Source: Amyelois transitella
Lineage: Eukaryota; Arthropoda; Insecta; Lepidoptera; Pyralidae
Reading direction: 5' to 3'
DNA length: 64,000 bases
NCBI RefSeq assembly: GCF_032362555.1
Contig: NC_083515.1
Coordinates: forward strand, 5,739,001-5,803,000
Below, piece by piece: positions 11,486 to 24,400 of this stretch (position 1 is its first letter; each line of letters opens with the position of its first letter). The translations under genes were made by a program, and so were the position numbers. The notes beneath the pieces are model-generated. The model worked only from the letters and a program-made list of their open reading frames with translations. It did no database searches and was not told the origin of the DNA.

Positions 11486-12129
11486 GTTTATAAACCTTGT
11501 TTGACTATTACAATCTGCACGGGAAGATAAGTAGGCCAGACAAAACGTCAGTCAGTGTCATCTTTTTAAATTTAAAGAAAAGAATTTCGATTTTTTTTTT
11601 AATTAATTAATATCCTCAATCGTAACCATCAATCTTACCTTAGTACAGAATAGGTATCTACTAATATAAAATCTTGCGTTAATAAATGACTAACAGAAAG
11701 CTGAACTTTGTCATGTATCTTTTTAAGAGAGAGAGATACCTATCCAGAAATCCCTAATGGAAGTGGGAAAAAACTAAGTTTTATGCGAGCAGCAAGCATA
11801 ATTTGTTTTTCTATAAAAATTATGAACAAAATAAAATGTAAGCCGCGTTCTCATTTTTTATTATTGACTCTACAGTCTACTCGTACAATGTAAGTGTCCA
11901 TTTACCTATGCATTTTATTTTAAGACTATTGGGCACGTGTGATTTTCCAGGTTGTCAATTTAGTTACGGAAAAACATTACAATGTTACTGCACTATAATA
12001 ACTATACCATTTGACTCGTTTTCAGATAAAGAAACAAAAATAATTCATATATTTTTAAACATTTTCTTAGAGCTAGTTAAGTTATTATGAATGTATGTAA
12101 TATACTCGTATGTATTTTGTAGTATGCAT

Positions 12130-12418
12130 GTGCACTTTATCGCACCACCAACTTAAAGTTTTTCTGTTTGGTCAGTTTGTTACCGCTTCTTCTGCACTGA
12201 CGCCTTGGAAGCGGCAGTAATACTTAATTTTAAGTAATTTATGTGACGTCAACCAATGTTGTTAAACCATACGTTTTGACAATTATTAAGCAATATGAAG
12301 TATCGTATAATAATGAATAAAAATTTTGAATTTGAATTTGTTTACTGGTAGAGAATGCCAAACGGCATTAAGTCCGCCTGTGGTACATTTTTTGTGCAAT
12401 AAAGTTTTTAAATAAATA
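12130..12418 (+). mobile_element. Family E LINE-like 3' tail
   Basis: Reads GTGCACTTTATCGCACCACC, TTACCGCTTCTTCTGCACTG, GTGACGTCAACCAATG, ATAAAAATTTTGAATTTG and TTTTGTGCAATAAAG, ending in an AAATAAATAAAT tail. Related pieces lie at 27764-27890 and, on the opposite strand, at 49958-50105. The simple-repeat end fits target-primed insertion. Confidence 0.6.
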
Positions 12419-12419
12419 A

Positions 12420-13680
12420 ATACAATAATTCCATAAGGGAATACATAATTATGATTAGAGCAAGCGTCAGGGCGAGCGATTTACTATTAATTTTGAATGA
12501 AGCTATTTATAACGTTCCGCCTGTGTATTGAAAACGTCCGATATATTGACGACAAGGTCGAAGCATTTGGGCGAGTCCTAACGTCAACTTTGCCTTTACT
12601 TACAATAACTGCGTTATTATTACTGGACAGAGTAGGACTATAAGTCAGTTCCGTCAGTAAGCAACCTATCGACCTTTAAACTTGGTCAAAGTTATATATT
12701 ATGCGTCGTGTAAAACACATCATATAAATTATTACTAATATGCTTTTGCGCGGGGCTTTTCTCCCGTGGGGAATTCCAAAAAAATGGAGCTTATGTCACT
12801 CCCGAAAGTTTATTCTATATCTAATGAAGCAATTAATAACTCATAAGTTTTATAACGTTTAAATTATACTACACACAAATTTATATGAATGAAAAGCAGA
12901 ACCAATACACCTACCTAACTAGATACGTAGTTTTTTAAAGTAGATATAAAAATAATTTTGTGCCCTGCATCGAAAAAATCATCTGACTATAAGAGATAAA
13001 TCTAATTTAAAAACATTACATTTACCTTCGTTATTATTAAAATAATCAAAGAGTATCTACTCACGGGCACACCCATTGCCGAATGTAGCAAATTTTTTGC
13101 ACCTTTCACTAAAACATGTAACGCAAGGCAGGTAGCTAATTCAAACTGATAGTAAATAACAAACCTTGCTTACACTGCACCACTATCGAACAACATTTCA
13201 TCGACTCACGAGTACTCGGCATTGGCAGAACAGCTGTTTATGATTTTTTTAAGTCATATGTGCATAATATTTATTTTTGCTGACATCTCTACTTTCTTGT
13301 TTAGTAGTAACAATTTTTAACTGAAAATTTAATTTGTCTTATTTCTTGTGTGTTCCCTTCACAGATTTAAAAACTTAAGGTTCCCTCGTAATTAAGGTAT
13401 TTCCTTGTTTTAAAAAAAAATAAAATCGAGATTTTGTTTCTCTTTTTCTCTGGCAGCCAGTTTTATTTTTTGTACAACTGAATAAGAAATGTCATCAAAT
13501 TTTAACTAAGAAAGGGTGACATGACACATAGTACGAACAAAGTGCAAAAGTAACAGACAGCAAATAAATAAATTTATGACCTAGAAATCCGGTTTTAATT
13601 TAATTACATAACTATGTCGGCAGAATCAGCTTAAGGAAAAATCTAACGCATATACAATTGTAGTAGTACCTAGGTACTGT
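12420..13680. other. No recognisable feature
   Basis: AT-rich spacer. A short LINE-tail-like phrase (GCGCGGGGCTTTTCTCCCG) occurs near 12750. Nothing else is supportable. Confidence 0.35.
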
Positions 13681-13689
13681 GTTTGTAAT

Positions 13690-13950
13690 ACATACATACA
13701 TACATATGATCACGTCTATATCCCTTGCGGGGTAGACAGAGCCAACAGTCTTGAAAAGACTGAATGGCCACGTTCAGCTATTTGGCTTAATGATAGAACC
13801 GAGATTCAAATAGTGACAGGTTGCTAGCATCGCCTAAAAGAGGAATCCTAAGTTTATAAGCCTATCCCTTAGTCGCCTTTTACGACATCCATGGGAAAGA
13901 GATGTAGTGGTCCTATTCTTTTTTGTATTGGTGCCAAGAACCACACGGCA
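13690..13950 (+). repeat. Family A SINE-like repeat, full copy
   Basis: Full-length copy, close to those at 4110-4368 and 38003-38269, with the CATACATACATACATATG head and the TTGGTGCCAAGAACCACACG end. Confidence 0.85.
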
Positions 13951-14055
13951 CGAACCTGTCTACCTAGGTTGGTTTCTGGCTCTTATTCTAATAATAGAAA
14001 GACTAGTGGCCATTGTTTAAATATAATAAGTTTAAAGCGGGTTATTACTTAGTTA

Positions 14056-14115
14056 TGTAGCGGCACAGATGATTCGCGCTCGATCGCCACTTAAGAAAAG
14101 ATCTTCTGCTAGATA
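14056..14115 (-). mobile_element. Diverged LTR fragment
   Basis: TGTAGCGG...GATGATTCGCGCTCGATCGCC...AAGATCTTCTGCTAG resembles the reverse complement of the last ~60 bp of the LTRs at 25169-25423 and 25899-26153. It is much more diverged than those, so it is an old relative or remnant of the same family. Confidence 0.5.
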
Positions 14116-14254
14116 GATAAAACTCTTTTAATAAAACAGACAGAGATGGTACAAAGGCAGTATCGCATATCCAAACGCTTTCAGTCAACCTTTGGGTGGA
14201 AGGAAACCAAACAGGATATTGGCGTTGGCGCAGAGCAAGATAAATAAATGTTTA

Positions 14255-14360
14255 AACATAATGCTAGGCAAGCGCACTATGCTTGTCTGTGACATCGGAG
14301 GTTCCGGGTTGGAATCCCGACCAGGGCATGATGAGAAACTAACTTTTTCTAATTGGCTTG
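14255..14360 (+). repeat. tRNA-like dispersed repeat fragment
   Basis: GGTTCCGGGTTGGAATCCCG resembles a pol III B box. It is followed by GGGCATGATGAGAAACTAAC and CTAATTGGCTTGGGTCTTGG, a phrase I associate with dispersed lepidopteran repeats. No cloverleaf can be drawn, so it is not called a tRNA. Confidence 0.45.
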
Positions 14361-14399
14361 GGTCTTGGATATTGGAAACTTGTGTTACGAGATACTAAC

Positions 14400-16040
14400 T
14401 GAACGATACTTTATTTTATACTATTTACACAAGTTTACTACTTTTTACACAAGTTTCGAACTTAATTCAAGGCTAACTCAATCTGTGTAAAATGTGCTCC
14501 GCATATATTAATATATAATATAATATTTATTTATAATTTCTGGGAACCGGGGATCTGACGGAGTTGAATCTGAGGATATGTTTATGCAAATTTATTACTT
14601 GCGCGATTTAGCTATACCTACTCGCTTTTATTGGCTGAGGGCGTATGACTTTTAGAGATCGCCACACTTACATTTTACAAAATTTAAATAAGCAACTTTA
14701 AATATACGTGTAGGTAGAAATACCTAGCTTTATAAAATAGATAGATGGCTTATTTTCATTATGAAACTCAAAAGTAGCAAAATCATAAAAACAAAGCCAC
14801 GGGCAAAGCTTGTCATTGTCTAACGCTACCTAAATATGTTACTTTGTTTTGGCTACCTATATTGTGTTACTTGGATTTTCGATTTATTAGATATTTATAT
14901 ATAGCGAACGCTTTAAGATGCGCTTACAAAATAGCAATTAGCAACTGATGAACTGAATTTTACTAACATTATAGGAAAACAATATCTAGGCTTTTGAAGA
15001 TAAATAAAAAGACAAAAAGAAAACTCCAATAGCCATAGTCAGTTCTAGACTGGCCCTTTTGGTCAATTCAGGAAGAGCATAATAATTATGAATAAAAATT
15101 TTGAATTGAATTGAGCTCTATTTTCACTAGTACCTACTCTTTGGCAGTGACCAGGCAAAATAAAAGTGTAATTCTAATATTGTTTAGATAGAGTCTACTT
15201 AGTCTAAACAATAAAAGGCTGTGTTTCGTTCAGGGATCAAATAATAAGTTTCATAAGTTTGTAAGTAATTGGATTCCAACTCGTATCTATATTAAAGGTT
15301 TTTGATTACAAACCAAATCAACTAGTATTGGATAAGATATGAAAATTACGTTGTATAAAACATACCGCTATATTATTACTCACGTATGTATATAATGATT
15401 CATATATGCAGATATTTTGGGTTTCAAACTGAAAAGTTCATAGATACAATACTTATATCTTTTCAAAGAAGGTTTTGATTGTTCAAAAGAAGAAACAAAA
15501 AGCGAACTGTATGTACATACGATTAACCATAATATTTAATACAAATTATACTTAAGTATTCAACACAAATATTGATAAGATTAAAAATTAGATAGTATTA
15601 TCAATTTAATAAATTCAATAAAACTGAAGTAATTTGATGTCTTTGAACTGAAAAGATTACAATGTGATAAGCTTGCCATCAATAGACAGCTTAGATATTA
15701 AATAAGTACGTAAATCAACATTTCACGTACTTATGAATATCTAAAGATCTACTTCAATATAAAGTACTCATATTATTTTTAATTGGCACTCATCATCAAG
15801 AGAATGCGGCTAAATTTTCAATGATTCGTGTGACTGATTGCGAAGTCAATGGATTTGCTAATATTTTACTTAACCATGTCACTAGTACTTACTCGTATGT
15901 TAAATATATTATATATACATAAATATTCTAATAGTAGTAGTGGCTTTAGGACAATTAATATTTAAAGTACATATTATGATATTATAGGTAAACATAATGG
16001 AAGAAAAGGAATTATTGAACTACTAGTTCAATAAGTTTAT
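14400..16040. other. No recognisable feature
   Basis: AT-rich spacer. A short family E phrase (GAATAAAAATTTTGAATTG) occurs near 15090. No exon or other motif is seen. Confidence 0.35.
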
Positions 16041-16044
16041 GTTC

Positions 16045-16310
16045 AACTAGCTTTCCGCCCGCGGCTTCGCCCACGTGTAATTCGGTTATATATAGCGTTT
16101 TTTAATGATCTCGACAGGGCTTTTTCTTCCACAGGCTGAAATCTTGTTACAACTGGAATTAAATATAGCCTGTGTTACTCAGGGATGATGTAGCTTTCTA
16201 ATGGTGAATGTTTGAAATCGATTCAGTAGTTTCGGAGTTTATCGATTACATGTGTAAACAAACAAACATATAAAAAAATAGATTGTTCCTCTTTATAATA
16301 TTAGTATACA
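16045..16310 (+). mobile_element. LINE 3'-tail copy
   Basis: Starts CTAGCTTTCCGCCCGCGGCTT, passes through GAAATCGATTCAGTAGTTTC and ends TTCCTCTTTATAATATTAGT, which is the usual form of a truncated non-LTR element in these genomes. It is non-coding. Confidence 0.6.
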
Positions 16311-16736
16311 TACAAATCTATTTAGAAAAAGTAAAGCGAGACAAAATCATCGTCTCAAAAGAAAAAAAAAACAGGATTTATAGGACGAAGAGGCCTTACA
16401 GGATTTCCTTCTGTTTAAGTATTTGCGTCTGATAGTCATCATCCCATGTGAATGAGCTGATGATGGAAGGTACAACTCCTCAACGGTTAGGAGTTGAAAG
16501 AAAATTCTTACGAAGTTATACGTACATGTGATAATAAAAAGTAAATCTCATTAACGTTAAGAATTTAGGTGAAAATGGATGCGGACAAATTTCGTCTCTT
16601 CACTTGTTTCCTTTTAGCTGTTTGTATGGGTAGTGTTAACACAAAATAGGGATTTAAAGGCGTGATGTTATTAATGTTATGCATGTATGTACATAATTAT
16701 GTATGTTATTATGTATGTTAAAGAGACGACTGAAAG

Positions 16737-17370
16737 TTGTCATACAAAGTCTTTTTTTTAAGGATGGGAAATCATCAAATGACCTCTCCCGCTCTGGGTG
16801 GAACGGAAGGGAGTGTCAGACTTTTACTGACTAAAATCCACCCTTTCCTTCAGTTGCCCTTTGCGTTCCGGGGCCACGGTATCTCGTTAGAACTTTCCCG
16901 CAGCCCCGGCTCAGTTTATCCCGTTTCCCCCCCTTGGGGGTTGACATTTCAAAAATCCCTTCTTAGTGCTCACTTATGTTACTAAAGGAACCTCTGTTCA
17001 AAATCTCAGACTCCTATACCGAGCGGTTTCGGCTGTGCGTTAATAAATCAGTCACCCAATCGCACCCCCTAAATCACGATTGGAGGGTAGTTTGAAAAAA
17101 CTTATAATGTCAAACATATTTACTTGCCTATGTACGTGTTCATGCCAAGTTTCAAGTTTATAAACCCAAGGAATAAGATTTTTTATAGAAACGTTTTTAC
17201 CCCTTTTCCCCCCCTTGGGGGTTGAATTTCCAAAAATCCTTTCTTAGTGCTCCCCTACATATCCCAAGGAACCTACATTCCAAATTTCAGCTGTCTACGA
17301 CCAGTAGCTTCGACTGTGCGTTGTCTGTCAGTCAGTCACTCAGTAACGGAAGAGTTTTATATATATAGAT
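16737..17370 (+). mobile_element. Non-coding repeat with internal duplication
   Basis: The left part carries GGAAATCATCAAATGACCTC and GGAGTGTCAGACTTTTACTG. It is followed by two related ~110-bp segments beginning CCCCCCTTGGGGGTTGA (about 16926 and 17209), each leading to ...TTCTTAGTGCTC and a GCTGTGCGTT / GACTGTGCGTT phrase. It ends AGAGTTTTATATATATAGAT. The 82-codon frame here has no motif. The element class is unknown to me. Confidence 0.55.
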
Positions 17371-17404
17371 GATGATTGCTTGTAGCGAAGAAAAACAGTC
17401 TGTA

Positions 17405-17575
17405 CCAGCTGCTTCTTTTCCCTTGCAGATTGTAAGGTTAATCAAGGGAAAGGTAATAAATATGGATTCTTCTTTTAGGCGATTGGCTAGCAACCGAAAT
17501 CTCACCATCCTTTAGCCCGAGCTGAAAGTGGCGTTAGTCTTTTCAAAACTGGTGGCTTTGACTACTCCGCTAGGT
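17405..17575 (-). repeat. Family A repeat, inverted and diverged
   Basis: On the plus strand it reads TCTTTTAGGCGATTGGCTAGCA, then GCTGAAAGTGGCGTTAGTC and TTTCAAAACTGGTGGCTTTG, which is the complement of the family A core. Confidence 0.65.
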
Positions 17576-18244
17576 ATAAATAAGTCATTGTTTATGTATA
17601 TTGATATATTATGTTCGTTGCCTTATACGGTTATAGTCCAGTTTAAATAATGTTTAAAGTTTTAAACTACTGACCTTTATGTGATATTATAATAATTATT
17701 TAGTGTAACTTAGTGTCGTTATTCCAATATTACCTAAATGTATCGTAATTTAATGTCAATAAGATATCTAATTATTGTATATAACTCTATTTAAAATAAA
17801 TCTTGTAAATGTATGCATTTTGGATGTAATATCTATTAGCTTGTAAGATGTATTGAATAAATGAATAACCCAAACTAATTTTTTTATTTCTTTGTTCATT
17901 AAATACCTCTATCAATTTGTATAATTTTGGATCGAACTTTATATTGATATACAAAAATCAATGTATGGAGAAATCAGGCTGTGCGTCGTATCCTGTGTAA
18001 TGTTAGACCTAATGGAGTAAAAATGAAATTGAAATTAGTATATTAGTATAAATATTTATTTACCTTTAGCTACACTGAGTAACATGTAACTTAGGGAGAA
18101 ACTGCTAAATACAATAGATTGAACTCGACTGACACAATTTACAACACACCAAAAAAGCGTACATCGATTTAGGCCTTAATTAGTAGTATGGCACATTATT
18201 TTTAAGAGAAGCTTGTGCAATTAAATACTTTCCAACGATACAAT

Positions 18245-18340
18245 ATCGAAATCAAAATTTACATCTCATCTGAACGGGGATCGAACCCGGGATCTTGTGG
18301 CCCAAGAGCTTAATAGTTATCACTTGCCGACTAAAACATA
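18245..18340 (-). repeat. tRNA-like SINE head in a 3' UTR
   Basis: The minus strand carries CCCGGGTTCGATCCCCG, a perfect B-box-like motif, 60-70 nt after a weak A-box-like AGTCGGCAAGTG. A complete acceptor stem is not seen. It lies just beyond the stop of the M14-like gene, probably inside its 3' UTR (possible AATAAA near 18055). Confidence 0.4.
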
Positions 18341-18418
18341 TCAATAATTCTCTACAAGAAACAACTTTCTTGTTCAAGATACAATTCTTAAATTGGCCAT
18401 AACTTTCCCTATATTCCG

Positions 18419-21400
18419 TTAACTGAGGATTCTCAATGCAAAACGTGTAAGTACAAAAAGAACCGTCGCCGTGTTGCATCGCGTTACTGCATTACGTATT
18501 TTTGGGTTGACAACTGGTACATTATCTTGTAGCTGAACGCGTGACTCGAGACTTTGAAACAGTAGCGTATCCATGGCGGCGAAAGTTTCATGAACCACAC
18601 GCTGAAATATAAATTATAAAATGGTATTTTTTTGTATCGTAATTCAGTGTTCGCTACGGTCTTGAAAGGCATGGAAAAATTACTGACACAATATTTCCAT
18701 TCAAATAGGTTTTTTTAGAGACACCGAAGCGCAGGATAAAAAAATAGACAAAAATAATAAATATTTTCAAAAACTTTTAGTTTTTGTTGCAAATTGTTCA
18801 TTTTCAGTGAACAAAACGTCCTATGATTTGTTTGGCAAAGAATAATTTGAGTTGTCGGTTAGTGTTATTGTTGCTGACTATGTACCTCTGTTAGTTGTTT
18901 GGTTCCATATGATTCAGACGGCCGGAACATCATTATTGTATAGGTGTTATCCACGCCCAAATGGCCATCAATCCAGTCTTCGATACCGCCCGCGTACAGA
19001 GCTAAAATTAAGACGCTATTAAGAAAGGCACGTATTCCCCTTATAATTATTCATAATATAAAAAAAGAATTTGTAATTTAAAAAGGAAGATTTTAAGGAA
19101 ATTTGGTACAGAGATAAAACGCTCTGAAGTAACTTAAGCTGTACTTTTTCTGTAACTGTCCATGTGAGTGAAAGCAGAGACAAAATTTCCAGTCAGATAT
19201 GAATAGATAAAGGCTTGTTAATTCTATGTCATGATACTATCATGTAGATAAAGCGTCTATTAATCTTTAGACATTAAAAATAATAGGTAAAACAATAACT
19301 AGGTAACTGTTACTATTAAATTCCTAACACGATTTAATTTGGCAACATAAAAAACCTTGTCCATTCGTTTTATTCGGTTATTAAATAGATTACCAAAAAT
19401 AACTATTTAAGATTTTATGTTATGGTTCTTATTAAGGATGTGCCCGGAATAGAGCCTCGCTTCGAGGTATTTTAAATAGACTGTTAGGTGATTGTGACAA
19501 CCGAGGTGCAGTGAGACGGTCGTCGCACTGGCCCAGACGGAATGCGGATAATAGGCAGTGATAAATTGCATCTACCTAACCTGGAAAATCCACGGCCCGT
19601 ACTTATCACTTGCTCTAATAAAAAAAATATATTTCTTTCTTTAAGTTACGTACGTAGATATTCAGAAGTCTGGCCAGCCACGTAGTGTCGTCCGTGAATG
19701 CTGCTAGCTGCGGCGGCCGCACTGGTGGCCCTTTGTCTCTGTACACCCAACATTGCAAACTATAATATAATTTATCTCCATTCCACGGCCTTTTTGTTTT
19801 CCCCATGCACCACTGCAACTTTTCCAATGGATTTCGTAAAGGTCGTATATTAAGGGTATAGGTATAGGTATTCCTCCAGTGCAGCTTTTACCATGATCCA
19901 ATATGAGTTAGGTTCCCCTGTAAGGGTTGCGGAGGTCAGCCAGGAGTCGCTTCGTGTAAAAACCAGACATACTCAATCTAGAATCATTGCACATCCTGGG
20001 CTTCTAAAGATGGGGAGGTTGTAACCAGGCATAACGCCAAAAGGAAGAGAAGAGACTCTATTTTTATTCTTCTTAATACATACTAACTTCATTAGTAACT
20101 TTCAAAACTGAGAGTGGTCAAAAACTTAATTTAATTTTCATTTTCCGCGTTTACAAATTAAACCTTTTATAAAAACAGATATACAAATATGAAATAAGGA
20201 AATTTTAAGTATGAGAAAAATCTAATCTAAACTATTTTAAATAAAATAAAATTAATCAAAATAAAAATTGCATTTTAAGAAAATACTGTATACTGTATCA
20301 AACACAAAAAGACCTATACTCACATATACATTATCCAGCGCCCGCCTTTTTTTAGTGTGCGAGTAAGGGTATAAGACCCCCTGTTGAAAAGAAAATATTA
20401 GGTATGCGACCTGCACTGAAAACATTGTGTATTCGCTTATTGGTCCTAGTCACAAAAAGGCTAATACGAGGCACAAGTTCGAATCCTACCTCGGCCATGT
20501 AGTACCAATAATAATTACTCATTATGGATGGAGTGTATATATACATCTTTTGAGTACCACCAACCGATGCTCTTACCATGAGGAAACCTATGGCCATTCA
20601 AGGAACTGGATGTGTAACCAGGATCCAATACGGGTAAGGTTTCCCCACAAAAGGTTGGGCAGGTCAGATGGGATGAGAGTCGTTTCCTGTATAGAACTGA
20701 CTCACCCAAACCAGGAGCCCAGTCTAGGGTTTACCCCGGGCTAATCTAGAGTGGTGAGGATGTATCCGAGACTATAGCTAGGAAAAAGAAGATATCAAAC
20801 AAATTTAAATTTCATAATCGTGAAAAGTTATCCCAGCACATCAGGATCGTAACGTAACCGTGCTGTCATCAAAGCTGTAGTGTCAATCCAAAGCAAATGT
20901 TCCGGACGAGGCGCCGTCCCGGACAAGTCCTTTTTGTGTGGCGATAGACCTTAAACAGTACGAACCAGTACGTCTCCCTCCTTCAAAGCGATGAAGGTGA
21001 ACAGAGGAACCTTCTGGTCGTGGAGGTACTGCGTGAGCGCCTGTGTCTCGGGCTCGCTCAGTTGCCGCGTGCCAGCGTAGAGTCCGCCGCAAGGGTGCTC
21101 CGCGCGGAGGTCCTCTGCTAAAGATGTACAAATTTATACAGTCAAAAAACGTTAATAAGTATTCAGGGCTGATATTGTATACCGAAAATACGTATACCAT
21201 GAAATACGCGGTATTGTTGAGAAAACTAGCTTATGAGTGCATCTTGATTAATAATTTTTCCTTATTCCCGTTTGTGTAAGAATGAACAATAAACAAACCA
21301 TTCCAATCCAACTACCATTGCCGATTCATTTCGGGCTTTTGACTATTTTTAAGTCAATCAGTAATACGAGAGATATTGATAATGATTACTAATAGTTACC

Positions 21401-24400
21401 AAATTGTCACCAAAAATTAACAAAGATCGTTATGTCCTTTATGAAAATAAAAACAATGGTGTACGTACACGGTACACAGTTCAAACGTGTGGGTGAATTC
21501 CAATTCGGTTATTTCTTAGAGATATTGGGAACACGCAAAGATGAGAGAAAGAGAGAAGTATAAAAATGGGCAAAATACTAACTTGGTATCCACTGGTATT
21601 CAAAATTGCGATCCAAATTAACCCCGTAGCAAGATTGCACAGTACATCGCAAGCCAAAGTTTTCGCAGGACTTGCAAGACAAACGGTTCTTACATATATC
21701 CCAATTTTGCCGTAGGTTCTTCATCCATTCTCGTCGCTATGACAAGGCATGATAAGAGAAAAAAATATTTGTGAATTCGATGCGATTAGTGCAAAAATTA
21801 TTCCATCGTAGATATATTAAAGACGAACTGACAAATTTCCTTATCAGTTATTTTGTATGTGGTCGGATTGTTCGCAATATATCTTTGATAATTTGTAGCC
21901 TTGATACATACATACTTAAATTTAGTCACGTTTACGTCCTTTGTGGGGCAGACAGAGCCACCAGTCTTGAAATGACTGAAAGGCCACGTTCAGCTGTATA
22001 GCTTAATGGTGGAATTGAGATTTAAATAGTGGCAGGTTGCTATTCCTCAGTCGCCTTTAACGACATCCATGAGAAAGACATGTATAAAGTATGAATATTT
22101 AATTAATGTAGGTTTACCTGAGGAAAAGTAATAGAATAGTCATATCCGTCGGGGTTAAATACAGGTATTATCCAGAAGCGATATTTTGAAAGTAAATCGG
22201 AATGATGCGATGTGCGTTCTATTAGTTGGTACAAAATGTACATTGCGGCTGCCACCGCGTGGTGATCGCGCCCCTGTATTCCTATAGAAATACATGATAA
22301 CTTATATTTACAAGAACTTATAATAACTTAGAATGTCGTTAAAATGTTTAAGAATAGGTATAAAAGATGTATGTCTAAAAATTGTTTATTCAAACAATCT
22401 TTTTATTCTTTGTGATTTTTAGGTTGTAGCGGTTACCTACTACTACAGCTTAGATTAAAATGGGCGTTTCAGTTTTTGGGATAATAATTTATAATAAACA
22501 ATGACCAGATTAATTTATCATTATTTTTTAAATAATTTCACCCAAACGTTAAAGAATTTACCTGCAACTATCATAACTGTCTGTTTAGCGGAAACAACTT
22601 GCCCGCTGGTGGGGTCGTCAACTATCATCATGTAAATAGGATTATCTAACGTAGTATAGTTTCCATGTGTTATATCAACCCATTTAGCGACCGGGCTATT
22701 ATCTGCCCATTGTTTTAATTGTGCCACAATCTGCAAAAAACGAAGACCTAAATTGTAATAAAAATTTCATTAGTAATATACTGCCATACAACATTATTTA
22801 CCTACCTCATACAAGGTACGCGGCGAATTAAAAGCTAGGGTCCTAATCTTAGTCAAGTTGCATTGTCGATGTTTCAATTTAAATCTATCTGTCAAAGGCA
22901 TTATCGATGCTGGTTTTGTTTCAACTAATGTCGTATTATTATCCGTAACGTTATCTTTATTTGCTACGGAAGATGTCTCAATAAAATGACTTATATTAGA
23001 TGTATCATGTATTTCAATATCCTCTTGAATGCCCTTTATTGCTGCCGCCTCTCTCAAATCGTTGCCACTCTGTTCTTTCTGGTCATCATATACAACTGAT
23101 TTCGAGCTTTCATCCTCTTTACTTTTCTCATCATAGGTATCTGTTTTATCGTCACCTTTATGACTTTTTATATCTGTTTCATCATCATAAAACATCATAT
23201 TGTAGGATGCGTCGGATTCTTTGTTCTGTTTTATTTTAGGCTCAAATCTTCTTATATCAGTATGGTATATCCTAGGAATAGGAATTAATGATTCATCATC
23301 TGTCAATGATTTATCCAATGTAGATCGAACAGGACTATAAGAGGCAACAAATGTAGTTCGAGTCATAAAAATTAAGTTTGTTCTATCATTGTCTTCAAAT
23401 ATTTGATAAGGACTATATTCTTCAGAATATGATTCTGTTCTAGTGGGTAATGAAATGTCTGGCATTGGAGATGTTCGAGTGGGAATCGAATTACTTGGTG
23501 TATGTGCATGCTGTAGGGATAAGATGTTTTTAGTTATTAAAAGACTTTAACAAAAATGTGTTTGAATGATCTGAATTATTAGAGAGTATAAAATGAACAA
23601 GCCACAAATATAAACTCAATATATTGAGGTCTATTGGAATGTTATCTTTTTCGTTATTCACAACTTTTTCTCAATAACTAGCTAATAACCTTTTCTCAAT
23701 AATAATTAAGAAAACGAATTTTAACTGAAACCCTTACATCTTCATCTAAGTTATATGGAGGTGAAATCGGCGACAGTGAGGCCCGCTTCGTAAAAGCAAC
23801 AGCCGCAATTGGTGCGTATTGACGAAGCGCTGGAGTACGGGTCAGGAATTGGGGATTCGCTGGTGGACTCTCATCGCGTTGCGGATGTCGTTCTGGAATT
23901 GGTATTAACCAATACTGATAACTGCTAGAACTTGATCTAGTTTATGACTTTACTTTTCTAACGTATACTCTTAAAAACAACACCTATGTCGTCCGCAAGC
24001 CGTCATAGAGAACATATTGCTACGAGTAGATCACTTATGAAATTATGTAACGGTAATATAAAACAAACAATGTACATTTAAAAAGGTTGGTACAAAAATT
24101 CAGAAACGTACCTTTCTGCTTGCCCAGAGGTCGTTTTCCAGTTTTCCGAGCTGGTGCAAAGATCATTTCAACAGTGCTGGATGCAGGCACTGTAGTTGGA
24201 GGCACAAATCTGGTGTACTCTCGAAAGGGGTCCTGATTGTTCACAGGTGTCGTGGATGGCGGCAGTGCGGCACCTCCTATTATTATTTTTTCCTTCCCTT
24301 TTGTTATGGGCAGGATATTAACTGCTACAATTTTCTTATGACCTGTCGGTGGTACATCTTCATCCAAAACCTTAACAAGAAACTCGGGAGTAGTTTCTTC

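Noticed and set aside
18252-18479. 75-codon minus-strand frame and tRNA-like B box near 18.3 kb as a tRNA gene
   Set aside because: There is a good B-box-like GGTTCGATCCCC but no complete cloverleaf or matching acceptor stem. It fits a SINE head in a 3' UTR better.
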